A stretch of 64,000 nucleotides of DNA from Bradyrhizobium sp. CCBAU 53351 (GTDB taxonomy: Bacteria > Pseudomonadota > Alphaproteobacteria > Rhizobiales > Xanthobacteraceae), in contig NZ_CP030059.1 of NCBI RefSeq assembly GCF_015291745.1, forward strand, positions 4,677,501 through 4,741,500, in the 5' to 3' direction. Positions 1 through 9,082 of the stretch are shown in pieces. Every line of letters begins with the position of its first letter. Position 1 is the first letter of the stretch. Both the position numbers and the translations under genes were made by a program. The notes beneath the pieces are model-generated. The model did not search any database and was not told the DNA's origin. It worked only from the letters and a program-made list of their open reading frames with translations.

Positions 1-709
1 CCGGCCACGGACTGTCCTTGACCGAATAGGGAACCGACGGCTGGCCCGTGACGGTTTCGTACATCATCGCCTGCGCCATCAGGAATACATTGTTCTCGTA
101 GAGTGCGCTCTGGATGTGGCGGCCACGGCCGGTGCGTTGTCGTTCGGCAAGTGCGGCCTGAATGGCGATCACGCCGAACATGCCGCCCATGATGTCGTTG
201 ACCGATGCGCCGGCGCGCATCGGTCGATCGGGCAAACCGGTCATATAGGCAAGCCCGCCCATCATCTGCACGACTTCGTCCAGTGCCAGACGGTTCTCAT
301 AGGGACCCGGCAGGTAGCCCTTCAGCGAGCAATAGATGATGTGAGGCGCAAAGCCTGCGACCGACTCGTAGTCGAACCCGGTACGCTTGAGCAGGCCGGG
401 CCGAAAATTTTCGATCAGCACGTCGCACTTCTCAATCAGGCGGCGTGCGACCGCCTGGCCTTCCGATGAAGCGGTGTCGATCGCCACGCTGCGCTTGTTG
501 CGGCAATAGGTACCGAAAAAGCCCGCCGCCGGTCCCTTGAAATAGCGGGTGCGATCGCCCTTGGGCGGCTCCACCTTGACGACGTCGGCGCCGAGGTCGG
601 CGAGGATGAGCCCACAGGTCGGCCCCATCACCATCTGGCTGAACTCCACGACGCGCAGGCCCGCGAGCGGCCGGATGTCGTCGCGCGCGATCGTGCTCTG
701 GTCCGTCAT
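1..709 (-). CDS. Family III (CaiB/BaiF) CoA-transferase, 3' part cut by window edge
   Basis: Cytoplasmic CoA-transferase of the CaiB/BaiF family, which moves CoA between carboxylic acids through an aspartyl-CoA anhydride. About 236 N-terminal residues are visible. The N-terminus reads PLAGLRVVEFSQMVMGPTCG and continues with LADLGADVVKVEPPKGDRTR and NKRSVAIDT, the usual Rossmann-like start of the family. RAGASVNDIMGGMFG carries the Asp that is normally the nucleophile. The ATG lies 2 bp after the TGA of the lyase gene, so the two are probably co-transcribed and translationally coupled. With an HMG-CoA-lyase-type partner, a succinyl-CoA:hydroxymethylglutarate (or glutarate/itaconate) CoA-transferase is a reasonable guess. 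The substrate is not readable from sequence. Confidence 0.9.
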   Translation of the reverse strand, partial: MTDQSTIARDDIRPLAGLRVVEFSQMVMGPTCGLILADLGADVVKVEPPKGDRTRYFKGPAAGFFGTYCRNKRSVAIDTASSEGQAVARRLIEKCDVLIENFRPGLLKRTGFDYESVAGFAPHIIYCSLKGYLPGPYENRLALDEVVQMMGGLAYMTGLPDRPMRAGASVNDIMGGMFGVIAIQAALAERQRTGRGRHIQSALYENNVFLMAQAMMYETVTGQPSVPYSVKDSPWP

Positions 710-711
710 GC

Positions 712-1647
712 TCACGCAGCCCTCCGCAGCGCCTTTGGAATTCCCGCCTCGTGCAGGTGGCCGGTCAAGTGCTTGGCCGGAATGTGCGGGCTGAGAATGG
801 CGCGGGTCGCCATCAGCCGGTCGAGGTCGATGCCGGTGGAGAGGCCCATTTCCTCCAGCATGAAAACGAGATCCTCGGTCACGATATTGCCCCGCGCGCC
901 GGGCGCGAAAGGGCATCCGCCAAGACCCGACACCGCCGCATCGAAGCGGCGGATGCCGGCTTCCAGACCGGCGAAAGCATTGGCGAGGCCCATCCCGAGG
1001 GTATCGTGCAGGTGCAGCCGCAAGCTCATTGTCGGGCCGAGATCGCGGCGCACACCCTCAACAATCTGTTTAATCAAGGGCGGGGTCGCGTATCCTACGG
1101 TGTCGGCCAGTCCGATCTCGTCGGCGCCCGCCTCGGCATAGGCCATAGCCAATCGGCGGACCGCACCCTCGCCGATGCGGCCTTCCATCGAGCAGCCGAA
1201 GGCGGTCGAGATGCCGCCCGAAAGGTGCGGGCGATCGCCGGCCGGCCTGGCGTCGATCGCGGCCCGCACCGCGCGAAAGCCCTCCAGTTGCTGGTCGATG
1301 GTGCGGCGAACATTGGCCTGGTTGTGAGTTTCGCTCGCCGAGATGACGAAATAGATGGCGTCGACGCGGGCGGCGATGGCGCGCTCGGCGCCTTTGAAAT
1401 TCGGCACCAGCGCGCCGATGGTGATGGCTTTGTACGCGAGCGCGTGCGCCATGACCGCGTCGACATCTGAAAATTGCGGAACGACCTTGGGTGGCACGAA
1501 CGAGCCCGCATCGATCTCGCGCACGCCCGCCGCGGCGATGGCGTCGATCAACGCGCATTTTGCCTCGGTCGGCACGAACAGATCGAGGTTCTGCAGTCCG
1601 TCGCGCGGACCGACCTCGCAAATGTGGACGTCGGGCGCATTCGCCAT
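712..1647 (-). CDS. HMG-CoA lyase family protein (first copy)
   Basis: A 311-residue member of the HMGL-like TIM-barrel family, which cleaves 3-hydroxy-3-methylglutaryl-CoA or a related acyl-CoA to acetyl-CoA plus a keto acid. Visible motifs are GPRDGLQN near the N-terminus, the metal-binding HLHDTLGMGLANA, and the signature GLGGCPFAPGARGNIVTED with the catalytic-loop Cys. The start chosen (MANAPDVHICEVG) has a GGGGAGG ribosome-binding site just upstream. Reading further upstream would run into the divergent regulator promoter. It pairs with the downstream family III CoA-transferase, suggesting CoA activation followed by cleavage of a C6 dicarboxylate. It is only moderately like the second lyase at 5.4-6.2 kb, so the substrate may differ. 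Confidence 0.88.
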   Translation of the reverse strand: MANAPDVHICEVGPRDGLQNLDLFVPTEAKCALIDAIAAAGVREIDAGSFVPPKVVPQFSDVDAVMAHALAYKAITIGALVPNFKGAERAIAARVDAIYFVISASETHNQANVRRTIDQQLEGFRAVRAAIDARPAGDRPHLSGGISTAFGCSMEGRIGEGAVRRLAMAYAEAGADEIGLADTVGYATPPLIKQIVEGVRRDLGPTMSLRLHLHDTLGMGLANAFAGLEAGIRRFDAAVSGLGGCPFAPGARGNIVTEDLVFMLEEMGLSTGIDLDRLMATRAILSPHIPAKHLTGHLHEAGIPKALRRAA

Positions 1648-1670
1648 GGCCTTCGACCCTCCCCGGGTCA

Positions 1671-1700
1671 GATTGTTATTTATTGCAACAACGAACAATC
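1671..1700. promoter_or_regulatory. Inverted repeat between lyase gene and GntR gene
   Basis: GATTGTT (1671-1677) and its reverse complement AACAATC (1694-1700) flank an AT-rich 16-bp spacer that holds a further AACAA at 1687-1691. The site ends one base before the GntR start codon and lies 24 bp before the lyase start. That is where an autoregulatory operator of a divergently transcribed GntR repressor is expected. Operator function is inferred from position and symmetry. Confidence 0.45.
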
Positions 1701-1701
1701 T

Positions 1702-2664
1702 ATGAAACGCTCTGTCAAGTCCAATCGCCACGGTGTCCTTGTGCCGACCCTCGATATTCCAAGAAAGCGCCCGGCCAGGAATGGCGGCGCCAGGGCAACA
1801 TCAAGCCGTGCCGAGCTCACGGCACACCGAATTCTGGCGGTGGCGCGACGGGACGGGATGCAGCCGGGCGACCGGCTGATCGAGCAGCGCCTGGCGGACG
1901 AACTCGATCTGTCGCGCGGGCCAATCCGGCTGGGTCTGAAAGCACTTGCGGTCGCAGGGCTGGCGAAGAGTGAGCCCAATTGTGGCTACGTCCTCGCCAA
2001 GGACACGCGCAGCGTCGCAGCCCAGTCGGCGCTAGCGACGTTCAGGCACGGCGACGAAGCGTATGCCGCGATGGCTGCCGATCGCCTCGGCGACCGCTTA
2101 CCGTCGAACGTCACCGAATCCGAGCTTATGCGTCGCTATGGGCTGAGCCGGCCGGAGCTGCAGCGCCTGCTCGACCGCACGGCCGCGGAAGGCTGGATGG
2201 AGCGGATGCCGGGCTATGGCTGGCGTTTCACCGAGACGCTGTCGAGCCCCGAGGCTTATGAACAGAGTCTGGCTTTTCGTGCCGTCATCGAGCCGGCTGC
2301 GATAGCGCAGCCGGGCTATCGCCTCTCCCCTAAAATCATGGAGCGTTTGCGCCAGCGCCAGCTCCGAATCCTCGGAGGCGAATTCGAGCGAATGTCGCTC
2401 AGCGAGGTCTTTCAATCAGGTTGCGAATTTCACGAAGAGATCATGCGCGGCACCGACAATTCGTTCTTCCTGGAAGCACTGAAACGGGTGAACTCAATTC
2501 GCCGCCTGTTCGCCTACCGTACGTTTGCCGATCGACCGGGAATGCGGCGCCACATCAAGGATCATCTGCGCCTGCTCGACCTGCTCGAAGCCGGACGCAA
2601 CGCCGATGCCGCAAAGCTCATGGTGCGCCACCTGCAACGTTCACCACTCACAAGCGGCGGCTGA
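1702..2664 (+). CDS. GntR-type transcriptional regulator with two winged-helix segments
   Basis: A 320-residue regulator transcribed divergently from the lyase/CoA-transferase pair, which it probably controls. Residues about 35-95 form a GntR winged helix (GDRLIEQRLADELDLSRGPI). About 130-185 look like a second winged-helix segment (LPSNVTESELMRRYGLSRPE, then GWMERMPGYGWRF). The C-terminal half (SLAFRAVIEPAAIAQPGYRL onward) is helical and resembles an FCD effector-binding domain, including the FHEEIMRG-type histidine region. ATG 1702 was chosen because the operator-like inverted repeat ends just before it and earlier in-frame codons overlap the opposite gene. Family assignment is firm; the effector (probably an acyl-CoA or organic acid) is unknown. 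Confidence 0.85.
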   Translation: MKRSVKSNRHGVLVPTLDIPRKRPARNGGARATSSRAELTAHRILAVARRDGMQPGDRLIEQRLADELDLSRGPIRLGLKALAVAGLAKSEPNCGYVLAKDTRSVAAQSALATFRHGDEAYAAMAADRLGDRLPSNVTESELMRRYGLSRPELQRLLDRTAAEGWMERMPGYGWRFTETLSSPEAYEQSLAFRAVIEPAAIAQPGYRLSPKIMERLRQRQLRILGGEFERMSLSEVFQSGCEFHEEIMRGTDNSFFLEALKRVNSIRRLFAYRTFADRPGMRRHIKDHLRLLDLLEAGRNADAAKLMVRHLQRSPLTSGG

Positions 2665-2704
2665 GCAAAGCAATCAACAACGTTGGCTCGAAAACAAGTT
2701 ACCC

Positions 2705-4015
2705 CTAAGGATTGGTGAGGCGGCCTCCAATCGAAAACGCCTCGACGGCGCGATCACGCCCCGCCACGCTGAGAGCGCCGATCGATTGCGCATCCGCGGC
2801 GCTTAATCGTGCAGACTCGAACGTCTTTCCACATATCATGCAGTCTGTGTTGAAGTCCTTGTTCATCCGCTCGAGTCGCTGGGCCACATTCACCGTGTCA
2901 CCATAAAGCGTGTAGGACTGGCGCTCTGCAGAACCAACGGTGCCGGCAGCCACCGACCCTGTCGCGACACCGATGCGTAGCCGCAGTCGATGGCCCTCGA
3001 ATTCGCGCGATGACACTAACGATAACAGGTCGCGAGCAGTGCTCACCGCGCGTGCCGAATAGTTCTCGACGGGAAGCGGAGAATTGAACGCTGCGATCAA
3101 GGCATCGCCGATATAATTCACAACCACGCCGCCGTGCTTATCGACGATGGCCGCCGCCTCACTGAAGAAACTGTTTAGCAGCCCGATGATCTGCGAAGGC
3201 GTCAAGGATTCAGAAAGACGGGTGAACCCTTCGAGATCGGCAAAGATCAGGCTTGCCTCCCGGGTCTGCGGCGCTAGTTGCTCGGAGTTGACAAGCTGCT
3301 CGGCGACCTGCGCTGGCACATAGCGTCCAAAGAGCTGCTGGATACGACTCCGCTTCAGTTCGACGACGGCGTGCGCCCAGACCACGGCGCGCGCTCGGTG
3401 GACGGCAAGAGCGACGATACCGGTAACGAGGACAAGCTTTACCCCTTCGCTAATACGACTCGAAATCGCGATGAAGTCAGCGTCGAGTACAACAGACAAA
3501 AAGGCTTCGCGCGAGGGCGAGGCCGGCAAATCACGAAAGCTGACAATGCGGTCCATCCCGGCCATGATCCAGGCTGTCGCCCCGGCAAGGCCGACCACCG
3601 AGCAAAGGCCCGTCCAAAGCACGAGGGCCGGTGATAACGCAAGAGCTGATACCGCAACCACGACAAAGTAATACTCCCCACGACTAGAGATGAAGACCAT
3701 GTTCTGGGGAATGTCTCCACCGCTGCTGAGTGGCGCAAGTGCAAGCAAAGCGCTGAGAACTGCTACATCGAATGCAAACAAAGCATAGCGCGCAATGCGC
3801 TCATAGCGGCTGCTGACAAGTGCGAGCGGTGCAAGACCGACTAACGCGGCTGCCATAATCAGCGCCGCTATGTAGATGTTGATGGGATAGCGGTTGGATA
3901 CCAAATAGAACAAGGCGATAGGAACGAGAACGAAGGTCCGGCCTACCATGCCAAGCCGGAAGCCCTTGCGCTCTGCCTCGGCCAAGGAGGCATCAACCCC
4001 AAAAGCTTCCGTCAT
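2705..4015 (-). CDS. Membrane-bound class III adenylate/guanylate cyclase
   Basis: A 436-residue protein. The N-terminal ~210 residues contain about five or six hydrophobic segments (for example FVLVPIALFYLVSN, IYIAALIMAAALVGLAPLAL, YYFVVVAVSALALSPALVLW). A class III nucleotidyl cyclase domain follows at about 255-425. Both metal-binding aspartates are present (FADLEGFT and NYIGDALIAAFN). So is the transition-state Asn/Arg pair in DTVNVAQRLE, so the enzyme is probably active and makes cAMP. A GGAGG site precedes the ATG. It lies 11 bp downstream of bioB on the same strand and is convergent with the GntR gene. Nothing ties it functionally to leucine degradation beyond this position. Confidence 0.88.
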   Translation of the reverse strand: MTEAFGVDASLAEAERKGFRLGMVGRTFVLVPIALFYLVSNRYPINIYIAALIMAAALVGLAPLALVSSRYERIARYALFAFDVAVLSALLALAPLSSGGDIPQNMVFISSRGEYYFVVVAVSALALSPALVLWTGLCSVVGLAGATAWIMAGMDRIVSFRDLPASPSREAFLSVVLDADFIAISSRISEGVKLVLVTGIVALAVHRARAVVWAHAVVELKRSRIQQLFGRYVPAQVAEQLVNSEQLAPQTREASLIFADLEGFTRLSESLTPSQIIGLLNSFFSEAAAIVDKHGGVVVNYIGDALIAAFNSPLPVENYSARAVSTARDLLSLVSSREFEGHRLRLRIGVATGSVAAGTVGSAERQSYTLYGDTVNVAQRLERMNKDFNTDCMICGKTFESARLSAADAQSIGALSVAGRDRAVEAFSIGGRLTNP

Positions 4016-4026
4016 GATTTAGCCTC

Positions 4027-5103
4027 CTAAGCCGACTCCAATGTAGGCACTGTCACGATCGTCCTTGATTCGGTTCGTTCCATGCCGAGTCGCTGGAGCA
4101 ACTGATGGTCCTTGTCTTCGCTGGGATTCGTCGCGGTCAAAAGCGTATCGCCGATGAATATCGAATTAGCGCCGGCTAGAAAACAGAGCGCCTGCATCTC
4201 ATCGGTCATCGCTGTGCGACCAGCAGACAAGCGGACGTCGGACATCGGCATCAGAATTCTTGCCAATGCGACGGTACGAACAAAAGAAATCGAATCGATA
4301 GGTTCTGCCTGAGCGAGCGGCGTTCCCATAATCGGGATCAGCATGTTGATCGGCACGCTCTCCGGGTGCTCTGGCAGATTGGCCAGCGTACGCAACATCT
4401 CTGCACGATCGCTCGGCTGCTCGCCCATACCGAGAATGCCGCCGCAACAGACTTTCATCCCAGCGTCGTGAACATGCCGCAGGGTTTCCAGCCGGTCGCC
4501 GAAAGTGCGGGTTTGAACGACAGAATCGTAGTACCGTTCGGACGTGTCGATGTTGTGATTGTAATAGTCCAGTCCGGCAGCGGCCAACTGCTTCGCTTGA
4601 TCCGGCGTGAGCATGCCGAGCGTCATGCAAGTTTCCATGCCAAGCGCCTTGACGCCTTTGACCATTTCAATCACCGGACCCATGTCACGGCCCTTCGGCG
4701 ACCGCCAGGCCGCGCCCATGCAGTACCGCGTCGCGCCGGCCGCTGCGGCCACTTTGGCTTCCTCAATGACCCGCGCCGGATCCATCAGCCTTGACGCCTG
4801 CAATCCGACATCGTGGTGAGCGGACTGACTACAATAGCCACAATCCTCGGGGCAGCCGCCTGTCTTGATATTCAGGAGCCGGCTGAATTGCACCTTGTTG
4901 GGATCGAACACCATGCGATGGACGGCCTGCGCTCTAAACACCAGATCCATAAAAGGAGAATCATAGATCGCAGCGACTTCTTCGCTCGACCAATCGTGGC
5001 GAAACACGAACGATTTCACTGCTCCCGAATCGTCCCTCTGCTCAGAACAACCATCGCCGTTCAGGATAGATAGTGACTGCATCGCATTCACTCGCTGTGT
5101 CAT
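4027..5103 (-). CDS. bioB: Biotin synthase
   Basis: A 358-residue radical-SAM enzyme that inserts sulfur into dethiobiotin. The cluster motif is [19 protein letters not shown] (CxxxCxxC) near residue 80. Family blocks [23 protein letters not shown] and [12 protein letters not shown] follow. The first ~40 residues are a variable extension, and a later start is possible. No other bio genes are nearby. The gene instead follows the liu-type carboxylase cluster, and a biotin carboxylase is the obvious consumer of its product. I infer that it was recruited to supply cofactor to the methylcrotonyl-CoA carboxylase. Confidence 0.95.
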   Translation of the reverse strand: MTQRVNAMQSLSILNGDGCSEQRDDSGAVKSFVFRHDWSSEEVAAIYDSPFMDLVFRAQAVHRMVFDPNKVQFSRLLNIKTGGCPEDCGYCSQSAHHDVGLQASRLMDPARVIEEAKVAAAAGATRYCMGAAWRSPKGRDMGPVIEMVKGVKALGMETCMTLGMLTPDQAKQLAAAGLDYYNHNIDTSERYYDSVVQTRTFGDRLETLRHVHDAGMKVCCGGILGMGEQPSDRAEMLRTLANLPEHPESVPINMLIPIMGTPLAQAEPIDSISFVRTVALARILMPMSDVRLSAGRTAMTDEMQALCFLAGANSIFIGDTLLTATNPSEDKDHQLLQRLGMERTESRTIVTVPTLESA

Positions 5104-5136
5104 CGCAAATCCCCATCCGATAGCAACAAAATCCAG

Positions 5137-5339
5137 TTACCGCAGTGCATTGAGTTTGGCGATGCCAATACCGGGCCGCGCCGTGTCATTCGCGATAGCG
5201 GTGAGCCCGCGCACTCGACGCTCGACGAGGCCCGCAGCACGCGACGCCGCGAGTCGACGCCCATGAAGCCGCCGATCATCGCGGTAGCACCATCGGCCAC
5301 TAGCGCTTCTACCGCGCTTGGATCGAGAGCGGACCTCAT
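5137..5339 (-). pseudogene. Remnant of AtoD-type acetoacetate CoA-transferase subunit A
   Basis: The ATG-initiated frame begins MRSALDPSAVEALVADGATA and continues IGGFMGVDS, matching the start of acetoacetate CoA-transferase alpha subunits (DGxTxMIGGFMG). About 30 codons in, the homology moves to another frame (GLVERRVRGLTAIANDTARP, then GIGIAKLNAL) and stops at a TAA. That second part matches the family's VRxLTLIANDTA block, so the gene carries a frameshift and lacks its last ~150 residues. No subunit B lies here. It is probably the relic of the cluster's original CoA-transferase, replaced by the intact pair at 18.7-20 kb. Confidence 0.7.
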
Positions 5340-5389
5340 GTCGTCAACCCCTGTTATTGCCTGCAACTCGTGGCGCCCAACCGTTATCC

Positions 5390-6244
5390 CTAGGGGCGCC
5401 CTACGGCCGCTTTGATCCAAGCCGCGATCTCCCGAATCGCAGCAAGATCGACGCCCGTTTCGCAACCAAGCCCCTCCAGAAGATAAACAACATCCTCTGT
5501 CGCGACGTTGCCTGTCGCGCCCTTCGCGTAGGGACAACCGCCGAGCCCACCGACGGCGCTGTCGAAGGTACGAAGTCCGAACTGGTACGATGCATATATG
5601 TTGGCGATCGCCATGCCATGCGTGTCATGGTAGTGGCCGGCTAGATACTCGACCGGCACATCATTGGCTACCGCGTCGAGCATGCGCAAGACGGACGCCG
5701 GCGTGCCGACTCCGATCGTGTCGCCGAGTGATATTTCGTAACAACCGATTTCCCTCAGCCTAGCCGCCACGTTCGCGACGTCCTTCGGCTCGATCGTACC
5801 GTCATAAGGACAGCCTACGACGCAGGAGACGTAGCCACGGACCTTCACGCCAACAGAACCCGCAACCTCCAAAATCGGAATGAAGCGATCAATCGATTCG
5901 GCGATCGAGCAATTGATATTCTTGCGCGAGAAGCCCTCCGAAGCCGCCGCGAAGACCGCCACTTCGCTGGCACCGGCCGCAAGCGCGGCCTCGAACCCTT
6001 TCAGATTGGGCGTCAAAACCGGATAAGTGACGCCGGCATGCTTGTGCAGGCTCTTCACGATGTCCGCATGATCGGCCATCTGCGGAACCCATTTTGGCGA
6101 CACGAAGGACGTAGCCTCGATGTCCCTCAAGCCTGCAGCGGCAAGGCGCCCGATCAGTGCGAGCTTCGTCGCGGTCGGGACGATCTGCTTTTCGTTCTGC
6201 AGTCCGTCGCGCGGGCCCACCTCGACGATGCGAACATCGGTCAT
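5390..6244 (-). CDS. liuE: Hydroxymethylglutaryl-CoA lyase
   Basis: A 284-residue HMG-CoA lyase that splits HMG-CoA into acetyl-CoA and acetoacetate, the last step of leucine/isovalerate degradation. Motifs are [15 protein letters not shown] at the N-terminus, the metal ligands in [14 protein letters not shown], and the near-perfect family signature [20 protein letters not shown] with the catalytic Cys. Its ATG overlaps the stop of the carboxylase alpha gene (ATGA), so the two are translationally coupled. Length is normal for bacterial enzymes. Together with the neighbouring liuA/B/C/D-like genes it completes the isovaleryl-CoA to acetoacetate route. The role is inferred from pathway completeness. 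Confidence 0.93.
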   Translation of the reverse strand: MTDVRIVEVGPRDGLQNEKQIVPTATKLALIGRLAAAGLRDIEATSFVSPKWVPQMADHADIVKSLHKHAGVTYPVLTPNLKGFEAALAAGASEVAVFAAASEGFSRKNINCSIAESIDRFIPILEVAGSVGVKVRGYVSCVVGCPYDGTIEPKDVANVAARLREIGCYEISLGDTIGVGTPASVLRMLDAVANDVPVEYLAGHYHDTHGMAIANIYASYQFGLRTFDSAVGGLGGCPYAKGATGNVATEDVVYLLEGLGCETGVDLAAIREIAAWIKAAVGRP

Positions 6245-8244
6245 GCTTCGGCCGCCACGAATTCAACAAGCTCGGCGCCGTCAGCGACCTGATCGCCCGC
6301 CGCCACATGAAAGCTGATGACTTTGCCCTTTCGTGGGGCGGTAATGGTGTGCTCCATCTTCATGGCCTCGAGAACCAGGAGCGGCGCTCCCTTCTCAACG
6401 ATCGAGCCGGGCTCGGCAATCAGCGTAACGACCTTGCCGGGCATGGGCGCCCGCAGCCCTCCCTCGACGTCTTCGCCCTCTCCGCCGACATAGAGCGTAT
6501 CGACGAGCGCGAGCGGCCATGAGTGCCCTCGATAGAAGACGTGGCGGCGCTCGCCCGTGATCACGACCGCAGCATTGACACGGGAATCGTCGAGATAGGC
6601 GTGGACGGTCCCGCCCCGGCCCAGCGTTCCGGATGCACGCACACTTCGTCCGTTGAGCACAAGCTGATAGCCTGCGGGGATGACAAGGACGACAACCTCC
6701 TGCAGCTTCTCCAGCAATCGCAGCACCAGCTTTCGTTCCGCTCTACCATTAAGCCGCCAACCGTCAAGCGCGCGCCATGGCGAACCCCGATCGGCCGCGG
6801 TCCCAAATTTCGAATTTGCCTCGCGCTGCTCGTGCAGAAGCTCGGCAAGGGCAGCCACGAGCCACACGTCGTCGGGGACCGCTTCCTGAGGTGGGAACAG
6901 GAGCCCCTGTTCGCGTTCGATCAATCCGGTATCGAGTTCCGCATTGACGAATGATGGAAGGGCCACGAGGCGGGAAAGGAAATTGATGTTGTTCGAGACG
7001 CCGACCACTCTGTACTGAGCTAAGGCTCGCCGCATGCGGGCCAGCGCCTGCTTGCGATCGGCTCCCCAGACGATCAGCTTGGAGATCATAGGATCGTAGT
7101 ACGGCGTGATCTCGTCGCCCTGCTCTACCCCGGTGTCAACCCGAACCGAGTCGCTCTCGGAAGGCGGAACAAGATGAACGAGGCGACCGGTCGAAGGCAG
7201 GAAGCCCTTATCGGGATCCTCGGCATAGATTCTTGCTTCGATTGCATGGCCGTCGATCTCGAGTTGCTCTTGGGTCAAGGGCAAAGACTGGCCGCTGGCG
7301 ACACGTAGCTGCCATTCGACGAGATCGAGCCCGGTAATCATCTCCGTAACCGGATGCTCGACCTGGAGACGTGTATTCATCTCCATGAAATAGAAGCTGC
7401 CATCCTGGTTCGCGATGAACTCGACGGTCCCCGCGCCGACATAGCCGACCGCCTTCGCGGCGTTCACGGCCGCCTCACCCATTGCTGCGCGTCGCTCCAA
7501 GGTCATGCCGGGTGCCGGCGCTTCCTCGAGTAGCTTTTGATGGCGACGTTGAAGGGAGCAGTCGCGCTCGAACAGGTAGACGCAGTTGCCGTGTTTATCG
7601 CCGAACACCTGGATCTCGATGTGACGAGGCTTCAATACGTATTTCTCGACCAGAACCTGTTCGTCCCCGAAGGCGTTGGCCGCCTCACGTTTGCATGAAC
7701 CGAGTGCGGTCTCGAAATCGGCAGCGGCATCAACGCGACGCATGCCTTTGCCTCCGCCTCCGGCGCTGGCCTTGATCAGCACCGGATAGCCGATTTGGTC
7801 CGCTTGCCGGGCCAGGAAAGCCGAATCCTGATTGTCGCCGTGGTATCCAGGCGTCAACGGTACGCCCGCCGCTCCCATGAGTGCCTTTGCAGCCGATTTC
7901 GAGCCCATCGCTCGAATTGCGGACGCTGGCGGCCCGATGAAAACCACACCGGCCTTCTCGCAGGCTTCGGCGAATTCCTCATTCTCAGACAGGAATCCGT
8001 AACCCGGATGGATCGCCTCCGCCCCGGTTCGCTTGGCGACGTCCAAGATCCGCTCGCCGACAAGATAGGATTCACGCGCTGCGGCTGGTCCGATGAGGAC
8101 TGCCTCGTCCGCCAGTCGAACGTGGCGCGCATTGGCATCGGCCTCCGAATACACAGCAACAGCGGCTACCCCAAGCCGTCTAGCGGTTTTGATGACGCGG
8201 CACGCGATTTCACCGCGGTTCGCGACTAGGATCTTCTTGAACAT
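6241..8244 (-). CDS. liuD: Biotin-dependent acyl-CoA carboxylase alpha subunit (methylcrotonyl-CoA type)
   Basis: A 667-residue subunit carrying biotin carboxylase and biotin carrier domains. The N-terminal domain starts [20 protein letters not shown]. The ATP-grasp glycine loop is [14 protein letters not shown], and the active-site region reads [20 protein letters not shown]. The C-terminal carrier has the biotinylation motif EAMKMEH about 40 residues from the end, inside a standard lipoyl-like fold ([20 protein letters not shown]). It uses bicarbonate and ATP to carboxylate biotin. The beta subunit two genes upstream and the leucine-pathway neighbours point to 3-methylcrotonyl-CoA as substrate. 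Propionyl- or geranyl-CoA cannot be excluded from sequence alone. A GGGAGG site precedes the ATG. Confidence 0.92.
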   Translation of the reverse strand: MFKKILVANRGEIACRVIKTARRLGVAAVAVYSEADANARHVRLADEAVLIGPAAARESYLVGERILDVAKRTGAEAIHPGYGFLSENEEFAEACEKAGVVFIGPPASAIRAMGSKSAAKALMGAAGVPLTPGYHGDNQDSAFLARQADQIGYPVLIKASAGGGGKGMRRVDAAADFETALGSCKREAANAFGDEQVLVEKYVLKPRHIEIQVFGDKHGNCVYLFERDCSLQRRHQKLLEEAPAPGMTLERRAAMGEAAVNAAKAVGYVGAGTVEFIANQDGSFYFMEMNTRLQVEHPVTEMITGLDLVEWQLRVASGQSLPLTQEQLEIDGHAIEARIYAEDPDKGFLPSTGRLVHLVPPSESDSVRVDTGVEQGDEITPYYDPMISKLIVWGADRKQALARMRRALAQYRVVGVSNNINFLSRLVALPSFVNAELDTGLIEREQGLLFPPQEAVPDDVWLVAALAELLHEQREANSKFGTAADRGSPWRALDGWRLNGRAERKLVLRLLEKLQEVVVLVIPAGYQLVLNGRSVRASGTLGRGGTVHAYLDDSRVNAAVVITGERRHVFYRGHSWPLALVDTLYVGGEGEDVEGGLRAPMPGKVVTLIAEPGSIVEKGAPLLVLEAMKMEHTITAPRKGKVISFHVAAGDQVADGAELVEFVAAEA

Positions 8245-8284
8245 CTCGACCTCCCAGAATTCATGCGCGGTTCCCGCACGAGCG

Positions 8285-9073
8285 TTACGTGTCCGTCCAG
8301 ACAGGGCGACGTTTTTCGAGAAAGGCGCTGAGACCTTCCCTTGCCTCGGCCGACGCGCGCAGCGTGGCGATCCGCCGCGCGGTGTCCTCGATCACCCCAT
8401 CGTCGATTGGCCTGTTGGCCACCGCGCGGATCAGGCAGGTCGCAGCAGATTGGGCACGCGGGCCTCCGGTGAGGAGAGCCGCAACGATCTCGTCGACTTT
8501 CGTGTCCAATTCCTCGGGCGGCACGGCATCGTGGACGAGACCGATTTCAAAAGCGCGGACAGCGGTGATCCGCTCGCCGGACTGGAAGTACCGGTAGGAC
8601 TGACGCTCACCGATAGCGCGCACCACATAAGGAGCGATCACCGCCGGAATGATGCCGAGCCGCACCTCCGAAGTTGCAAACTGGGCCTGGGTCGAGGCGA
8701 CGCAAATGTCACAGGCGGCAGCCAGCCCCATGCCACCGCCGAGCGCAGCGCCGTGCACGCGCGCCAGCGTCGGGGTGGCGCACAGGGCGATCGTGTCAAA
8801 CAGTTCCGCTAGACGACGTGCGTCGGCGAGGTTGTCCGCGGAATTCGCTGTTCCCTGCCGCTGCATCCAGTTGAGATCAGCGCCGGCTGAAAAGCTCTTT
8901 CCCTCGCCGGCGAGCACGATGGCCCGGACATCCCGGTCCGCATCAGTCGCCGCGAACGCAGCCGTGAGATCGGCGATGAGCGTCTCGTCGAAGGCGTTGT
9001 GCACCTCGGGACGGTTCATCCAGATCCAGGCCGCAGGTCCGCGGCGCTCCAGTCTCAGTGTTGGATAGGTCAT
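8285..9073 (-). CDS. liuC: Enoyl-CoA hydratase/isomerase family, probable methylglutaconyl-CoA hydratase
   Basis: A 262-residue crotonase. Family blocks are AIVLAGEGKSFSAGADLNWM (oxyanion hole/CoA site) and RVHGAALGGGMGLAAACDIC (second oxyanion-hole glycine). The expected acidic residue region appears in ATSEVRLGIIPAVIAPYVVR. Length is typical. It lies between the two carboxylase subunit genes, the arrangement of liu clusters, where the enzyme hydrates 3-methylglutaconyl-CoA to HMG-CoA. It ends 40 bp before the alpha-subunit start and begins 9 bp after the beta-subunit stop. The crotonase fold is certain; the substrate is inferred from context. Confidence 0.9.
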   Translation of the reverse strand: MTYPTLRLERRGPAAWIWMNRPEVHNAFDETLIADLTAAFAATDADRDVRAIVLAGEGKSFSAGADLNWMQRQGTANSADNLADARRLAELFDTIALCATPTLARVHGAALGGGMGLAAACDICVASTQAQFATSEVRLGIIPAVIAPYVVRAIGERQSYRYFQSGERITAVRAFEIGLVHDAVPPEELDTKVDEIVAALLTGGPRAQSAATCLIRAVANRPIDDGVIEDTARRIATLRASAEAREGLSAFLEKRRPVWTDT

Positions 9074-9082
9074 CGCTATGCC

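Noticed and set aside
751..1470. 239-codon plus-strand open frame over the first HMG-CoA lyase gene
   Set aside because: It is antisense to a gene with clear family motifs, has no homology I recognise, and long antisense frames are expected in GC-rich DNA.
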